Origin: Streptomyces sp. RFCAC02
GTDB taxonomy: Bacteria > Actinomycetota > Actinomycetes > Streptomycetales > Streptomycetaceae
Assembly (NCBI RefSeq): GCF_004193175.1
Contig: NZ_SAUH01000001.1
Location: 372,001 to 436,000 of the forward strand
Direction: 5' to 3'
Length of the DNA stretch: 64,000 nt
The translations under genes were made by a program, and so were the position numbers. This document shows, one piece after another, positions 60,233 to 64,000 of the stretch. Under the pieces are notes generated by a model. It ran no database searches. It saw only the letters and a program-made list of their open reading frames with translations, and was not told the DNA's origin. Position 1 is the stretch's first letter, and the number at the start of each line of letters is the position of its first letter.

Positions 60233-62488
60233 CTACCCCTTGCTTCCGGCGAGCTGCGGGTCGGCGGCGGCCGGGCCGGCCGGCTCCGGGGCCGCCGGGT
60301 CCTCGCTCAGGCCGAAGCGCTCGTGCAGGCGGCGCAGCGGCCCCGGCGCCCACCAGTTGGCGTCACCCGCGAGCCGCATGAACGCGGGCACGAGCACCGT
60401 CCTGATGAGCAGGGCGTCCACCAGGACGGCCAGGGCCATGCCGACGCCCAGCTCCTTCAGGAAGACGACCTGGCCGGTGACGTAGCCGGCGAACGTGAGG
60501 GCGAGGATGCCGGCGGCGGCGGTGATGAGCGGTGCGCTGCGCTGGATGCCCGCGGCGACGGCGGCCGTGTTGTCGCCGGTGCGGTCGTACTCGTCCTTCA
60601 CGCGGGCCATGATGAACACCTCGTAGTCCATCGACAGGCCGTAGGCGATGCAGAACATCAGGATGGGGATGCTCGGTTCCATCCGGCCCGCTGGGGTGAA
60701 GTCGAGCAGGCCGGAGAGGTTGCCGTCCTGGAAGATCCACACGAGCGAGCCGAACATCACGCTGAGGCTGAGGATGTTCGCGACGGTGGCCTTGGCCGGG
60801 ATCAGGACGCTGCCGGTCATCAGGAAGAGGATGACGAAGGTGACGACCAGGATGATGCCGACGACCAGCGGCAGCCTCTCGAAGAGGTCGGCGCGGAAGT
60901 CCGTCATCGCGGCGGGGAAGCCGCCGACGAGCACGTCGAACGGCGCGGGCTCGGCCCGTACCGCCTCGACGAGGTCGGACATGTCGCCGTCGAGCGCGGC
61001 GCGGTCCGCGGTGACGGTCAGCCGCAGCGCGTCGTCGGCGGCGTGCCGTCCGGCCGCCCCGGCGGGGACCTCGGTGAGGGCGCCGTCGCGGTAGGAGCCG
61101 GTGTGGGTGTCGACCTGGTACACGCCGGGCAGGGCGGACAGCGCGGTCGCGTAGCTCTCCGTGTCGGCGGCGTTGTCGGCGGGTGCGCCGACGCCCGTGG
61201 CGACGATCTGGAGGGCGTCGGTCTCCTCGGTGTCGAAGTTCTCGCGGATCTCCTCCTGCGTGACGCGCGCCGAGGCGTCGGCGGGCAGCACGCGTTCGTC
61301 GGGCAGGCCGAACCGGGCGCCGAGGAACGGGGAGCCGAGCGCCAGCAGGACGGCCAGCGCGGGCAGGCCGTAGAGCAGGGGCTTGCGCATCACCCGCAGG
61401 GCGAGGCGGTACCAGCGGCCGGACGCCACGTCGGTGGTGGCGGCGGGCGGCGTACGGCGTTCGACGCGGTGGCCGACGGCGGCGAGCGCGGCCGGCAGCA
61501 GGACGACGGCGCCGAACGCGGCGGTCGCGACGACGGCGATGCCCGCGTAGGCGAACGACTGGAGGAACGGGAAGGGGAACGCGAACAGCGCGGCGAGCGA
61601 CGCGGCCACCGTCACGCCGCTGAACAGCACGGTCCGTCCCGCCGTCTCGACCGTGCGGACGACGGCGGTCTCCCGGTCCCGGCCCGCGGCCCGCTCCTCG
61701 CGGTAGCGGGCGATGACGAACAGGCTGTAGTCGATGCCGAGGCCGAGCCCGAGGACGAGCGCGAGGTTGGCCGCGAAGGTCGACACCTCGGTGAAGGCCG
61801 TCACGCCCCGCAGGAGCGCGAGGGTCCCGAGGACGGAGAAGATGCCGACGCCCAGCGTCAGCCCGGCCGCGGACCAGCGGCGGTAGGCCCACACGAGCAG
61901 CAGGAACACGATCGGGATCAGCACGATCTCGGCCCGCAGGAAGTCCTCCCGCGAGGTGTCGCTGACCTGCCGGAAGATCTCGTCCTGGCCGCCGGCGCGC
62001 ACCGTGACGAGGTCGGTCTCGCGGACCATCTCCTCCGTCGTGTCGGCGAGCTGTTCGCGCACGGCGGTCGCGTCGCCGTCCAGCCAGGCCACGATCAGGG
62101 CCTGGGTGCGGTCGCGGCTCACGAGCGTGGGGCTCATGTCGCGCGACCAGTAGGAGTCGACGGTGGCGACCATGGGGGTGCCGGCCAGTTCGTCGGCGAC
62201 GCGGCGGCCCTCGTCGGCCACGGCGGGGTCGTCCACCGTGCCCTGCCGCGCCTCGACGAGCAGCAGGTAGTTCGGGCTGCCGTCGCCGAACTCCTCGTGC
62301 AGGATCTCCTCGGCGGTGTCGGACTCCGACCCCTCGGCCTCGAACCGGGAGAGCGACAGGACGCTCTGCGCGCCGGCGCCGAGGACCGCGGCGACGAGGA
62401 GGACGACCGCCCCGGCGATCAGGACGGCACGCCGTCGCCGGGCGGCCAGCAGACCCAGCCTGCGCAGCGGTGGCGGTGATGCGGACAT
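60233..62488 (-). CDS. MMPL/RND family transporter
   Basis: 751-aa 12-helix transporter of the MmpL branch of RND permeases. Two related halves, each with one helix, a periplasmic-type domain and five helices. Landmarks: LGLGLGIDYSLFVIARYREERAAGR and AYGLSMDYEVFIMARVKDEYDRTGD carry the paired Asp-Tyr proton-relay residues, and helix blocks GVTVAASLAALFAFPFPFLQSF and ILALTFAGYVTGQVVFLKELGVGMALAVLVDALLIRTVLVPAFM. Such proteins export lipids, lipid-linked siderophores or drugs. ATG at 62488 with GAGGAG 9 bases upstream; a TTG 9 bases earlier is in frame. No regulator gene is adjacent. Confidence 0.94.
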   Translation of the reverse strand: MSASPPPLRRLGLLAARRRRAVLIAGAVVLLVAAVLGAGAQSVLSLSRFEAEGSESDTAEEILHEEFGDGSPNYLLLVEARQGTVDDPAVADEGRRVADELAGTPMVATVDSYWSRDMSPTLVSRDRTQALIVAWLDGDATAVREQLADTTEEMVRETDLVTVRAGGQDEIFRQVSDTSREDFLRAEIVLIPIVFLLLVWAYRRWSAAGLTLGVGIFSVLGTLALLRGVTAFTEVSTFAANLALVLGLGLGIDYSLFVIARYREERAAGRDRETAVVRTVETAGRTVLFSGVTVAASLAALFAFPFPFLQSFAYAGIAVVATAAFGAVVLLPAALAAVGHRVERRTPPAATTDVASGRWYRLALRVMRKPLLYGLPALAVLLALGSPFLGARFGLPDERVLPADASARVTQEEIRENFDTEETDALQIVATGVGAPADNAADTESYATALSALPGVYQVDTHTGSYRDGALTEVPAGAAGRHAADDALRLTVTADRAALDGDMSDLVEAVRAEPAPFDVLVGGFPAAMTDFRADLFERLPLVVGIILVVTFVILFLMTGSVLIPAKATVANILSLSVMFGSLVWIFQDGNLSGLLDFTPAGRMEPSIPILMFCIAYGLSMDYEVFIMARVKDEYDRTGDNTAAVAAGIQRSAPLITAAAGILALTFAGYVTGQVVFLKELGVGMALAVLVDALLIRTVLVPAFMRLAGDANWWAPGPLRRLHERFGLSEDPAAPEPAGPAAADPQLAGSKG

Positions 62489-62604
62489 GGAACGCAACTC
62501 CTCGTTGTGTCGCCCCGGGACGGGGTCAGGTGGTGTGGGGGTGGCGGGTCACGACACGAAGGTGGGCCGGGACGGTGGGGCGCGGGGCGCGCCGGTGGTG
62601 CGGC

Positions 62605-63744
62605 TCAGCCGCTCTGCCGGTCCAGCCAGTCCGCCAGGGTGTCGTGCACGAGCGGTGCCTGCCGGGCGAGGCCCATGTAGTGGCCGGCGCCGGGGATCTC
62701 GATCAGTTCGGTGGACTCGGCGCCGGTGAACAGCGCCTCGTGCTCCGCGCCGCCCTCGACGCGGGCGTCCTTCTCGCCGTACATGAACAGCACGGGCACC
62801 TCGATCGAGGGGATCTGCCGCACGTCCATCAGCACGCCGGCGAGCTGCGACACCATGTCGCCGCACGGGTGCGCGTTCTGGTGGGGGACGGCGAGGGCCA
62901 GGACCTCGGGGTCGGTGTCGTTGAAGTTGCCGGAGGCGAACTCCTCGGATCCGAGGTCGTAGTAGCTGTAGCCCTCGTTCCCGCCCTGGAGGCAGGTCTG
63001 GAGCGAGGTGAAGAAGCGGGCGTTGGCCTGGTCGGTGAGTCCGAGGTCGGTCCAGTCCATGATCACGACGCCGTCCACGTCGCGGAACGAGTACGCCGCG
63101 ATCTGGGCGACCTGGCCGCCGTTGGACTGGCCGGCCAGGAAGATCCGGTCGAACGCCCAGGTCTCGCCGCCCTCGACGGTGTAGGAGCCGTCGCGGAGCT
63201 GCTGGGTGATCTGGTGGGCCATGTCGGCCTGGCCGCCGATGCAGGTGTCGAGGCCGTTGGGCCGGTCGCTGGAGTCGTAGCCGAGGCGGTCGATGGTGAG
63301 GGACGCGTGGCCGCGCAGCGCCATCTCCTCGGCGTGGTGGTAGCCCTCGGCGTCGAGGCGCCAGTACCACTCCCCCGCGGCGATGCCGTGCTCGTACAGG
63401 GTGATCGCGGTCTCCTCGCCGGCCGCCGCCCCCTCCAGCAGCGCGCGCGGCGCGGTGAGGTGGCCGCGGATCTCGTACGTCTCGCCGTCGACGGCGCAGG
63501 CGGCGAGGGTGCGGTTCTGGTTGACGACGGTGAAGGTGACGGGGAGGTCGACGATGTCCTCGTCGGCGAGCCGCTCGGCGGTCGCGGCGGCTGCCGCCGC
63601 GGCGTCGGCCTCGGCGTCGGCGGCGGCCGCGGCGGGGTCGGCCGGGGACGCCGGCCCGGAGCCGGCGGCGACGGCCCAGACGGCGGGGCTGAGGGCGAGG
63701 AGGGTGGCCGCCGCGCCCACGACGGCGGTTCTGATGTTCGGCAT
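62605..63744 (-). CDS. Secreted alpha/beta hydrolase
   Basis: 379-aa exported hydrolase. N-terminal signal peptide (VVGAAATLLALSPAVWAVAAGSG), an Ala/Asp-rich linker (about 35-62), then an alpha/beta-hydrolase fold: nucleophile S207 in FLAGQSNGGQV, Asp in VLFMYGEKDARVEGG and His in IPGAGHYMGLARQAP. Cys residues in the mature part may be disulphide-bonded. Esterase, lipase or peptidase activity cannot be distinguished. ATG at 63744 with GGAGGCCC. It lies 116 bases upstream of the MMPL gene on the same strand and could be co-transcribed, perhaps acting on an exported lipid (inference). Confidence 0.88.
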   Translation of the reverse strand: MPNIRTAVVGAAATLLALSPAVWAVAAGSGPASPADPAAAAADAEADAAAAAAATAERLADEDIVDLPVTFTVVNQNRTLAACAVDGETYEIRGHLTAPRALLEGAAAGEETAITLYEHGIAAGEWYWRLDAEGYHHAEEMALRGHASLTIDRLGYDSSDRPNGLDTCIGGQADMAHQITQQLRDGSYTVEGGETWAFDRIFLAGQSNGGQVAQIAAYSFRDVDGVVIMDWTDLGLTDQANARFFTSLQTCLQGGNEGYSYYDLGSEEFASGNFNDTDPEVLALAVPHQNAHPCGDMVSQLAGVLMDVRQIPSIEVPVLFMYGEKDARVEGGAEHEALFTGAESTELIEIPGAGHYMGLARQAPLVHDTLADWLDRQSG

Positions 63745-63785
63745 GGGTCAGGGCCTCCGGGGGACGGGCGGGTGGTGGCGGGGGG

Positions 63786-64000
63786 TCACGCGGCGCTCCG
63801 GGCGGGGGCGAGGAGGCCGGCGGAGCGGTACCAGGCGGCCTCGTCGGCGAACGTCTCGGCCGGCGGCCGGAAGGTGACGCCCAGTTCGTCGCGGGCGCGG
63901 TCGGAGCTGATGCGGGTGCGGTTGCCGTCGAGGAGGACGCGGACGCCCTCGCGGGTCGCGACCGGCTCGCGGCGGCGGAGTCTCGCCGAGGTCTCCAGCA
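63786..64000 (-). CDS. NAD-dependent epimerase/dehydratase family protein, 3' end only
   Basis: The window edge cuts this minus-strand gene; the last 71 residues are visible: LLDGNRTRISSDRARDELGVTFRPPAETFADEAAWYRSAGLL. This matches the C-terminal helix region of sugar-epimerase/dehydratase SDR proteins (the family 'S.rAr.eLGw.pr' motif). The stop codon is at 63786-63788. Gene upstream of the hydrolase and MMPL transporter, so the three may form one transcription unit. Confidence 0.8.
   Translation of the reverse strand, partial: LETSARLRRREPVATREGVRVLLDGNRTRISSDRARDELGVTFRPPAETFADEAAWYRSAGLLAPARSAA

Overview
The window is very GC-rich, with third-codon G/C saturation, many GTG starts and long spurious open frames antisense to real genes. 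Together with its gene content (conservon parts, Nsd-type TPR regulator, PAS/GAF/PP2C phosphatases, GarA-type FHA protein, DUF881-Sbp-DUF881 cluster) this points to the chromosome of Streptomyces or a close relative. From memory, and unchecked, the order gcvP - dinB - MerR - DUF151 - FHA - DUF881/Sbp - sugar nucleotidyltransferase - CDP-alcohol transferase - ptsI - acetoacetyl-CoA synthetase - VanX matches a conserved stretch of Streptomyces core chromosome. I saw no IS elements, phage genes, tRNA or rRNA genes, or CRISPR arrays.

Layout. 0-11 kb is an accessory-looking set of regulator/target pairs, most with a palindromic operator: TetR/MFS exporter, SDR/TetR, a secreted GH16 glucanase behind a LacI-family box, a MocR regulator divergent from a PPOX-family flavoprotein, a DUF4232 lipoprotein, a CPBP protease and a GCS2 ligase. 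11-26.6 kb is housekeeping: gcvP behind a tandem glycine riboswitch, a PRC-barrel protein, DNA polymerase IV, the MerR/DUF151/FHA group, the DUF881-Sbp-DUF881 operon, a nucleotidyltransferase fused to a degenerate phosphomannomutase domain, a CDP-alcohol phosphatidyltransferase, and PTS enzyme I. 27-33 kb has a quinone-oxidoreductase-type gene, a 1.2-kb gene-free stretch with degenerate direct repeats of about 150 bp, acetoacetyl-CoA synthetase with a downstream gene that looks frameshifted, and a secreted VanX-type dipeptidase. 33-36.8 kb has the first two genes of a conservon (sensor kinase and roadblock protein), without the usual last two.

The most interesting block is 36.8-48.6 kb, all on the minus strand. 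Two PAS/GAF/PP2C proteins precede a tightly packed three-gene cassette: a 510-aa MukF/kleisin-like protein, a 283-aa MukE/KITE-like protein and a 1548-aa SMC-like coiled-coil ATPase. It has the architecture of a MukBEF/Wadjet core, but no JetD-type nuclease is nearby, and the ATPase carries Asp-Asn where SMC proteins have Asp-Glu in Walker B. Its role (chromosome organisation, plasmid or phage control) cannot be read from sequence alone.

48.7-58 kb is signalling: a cyclic-nucleotide-binding protein without an HTH, a HEAT-repeat protein, another degenerate PP2C protein, an Nsd-type TPR regulator, an APH-fold pseudokinase and a Ser/Thr kinase with TPRs. Several of these 'enzymes' lack catalytic residues. 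58-64 kb holds a PLP decarboxylase translationally coupled to an isochorismatase-type hydrolase, an MMPL exporter, a secreted alpha/beta hydrolase and the 3' end of a sugar-epimerase-type gene.
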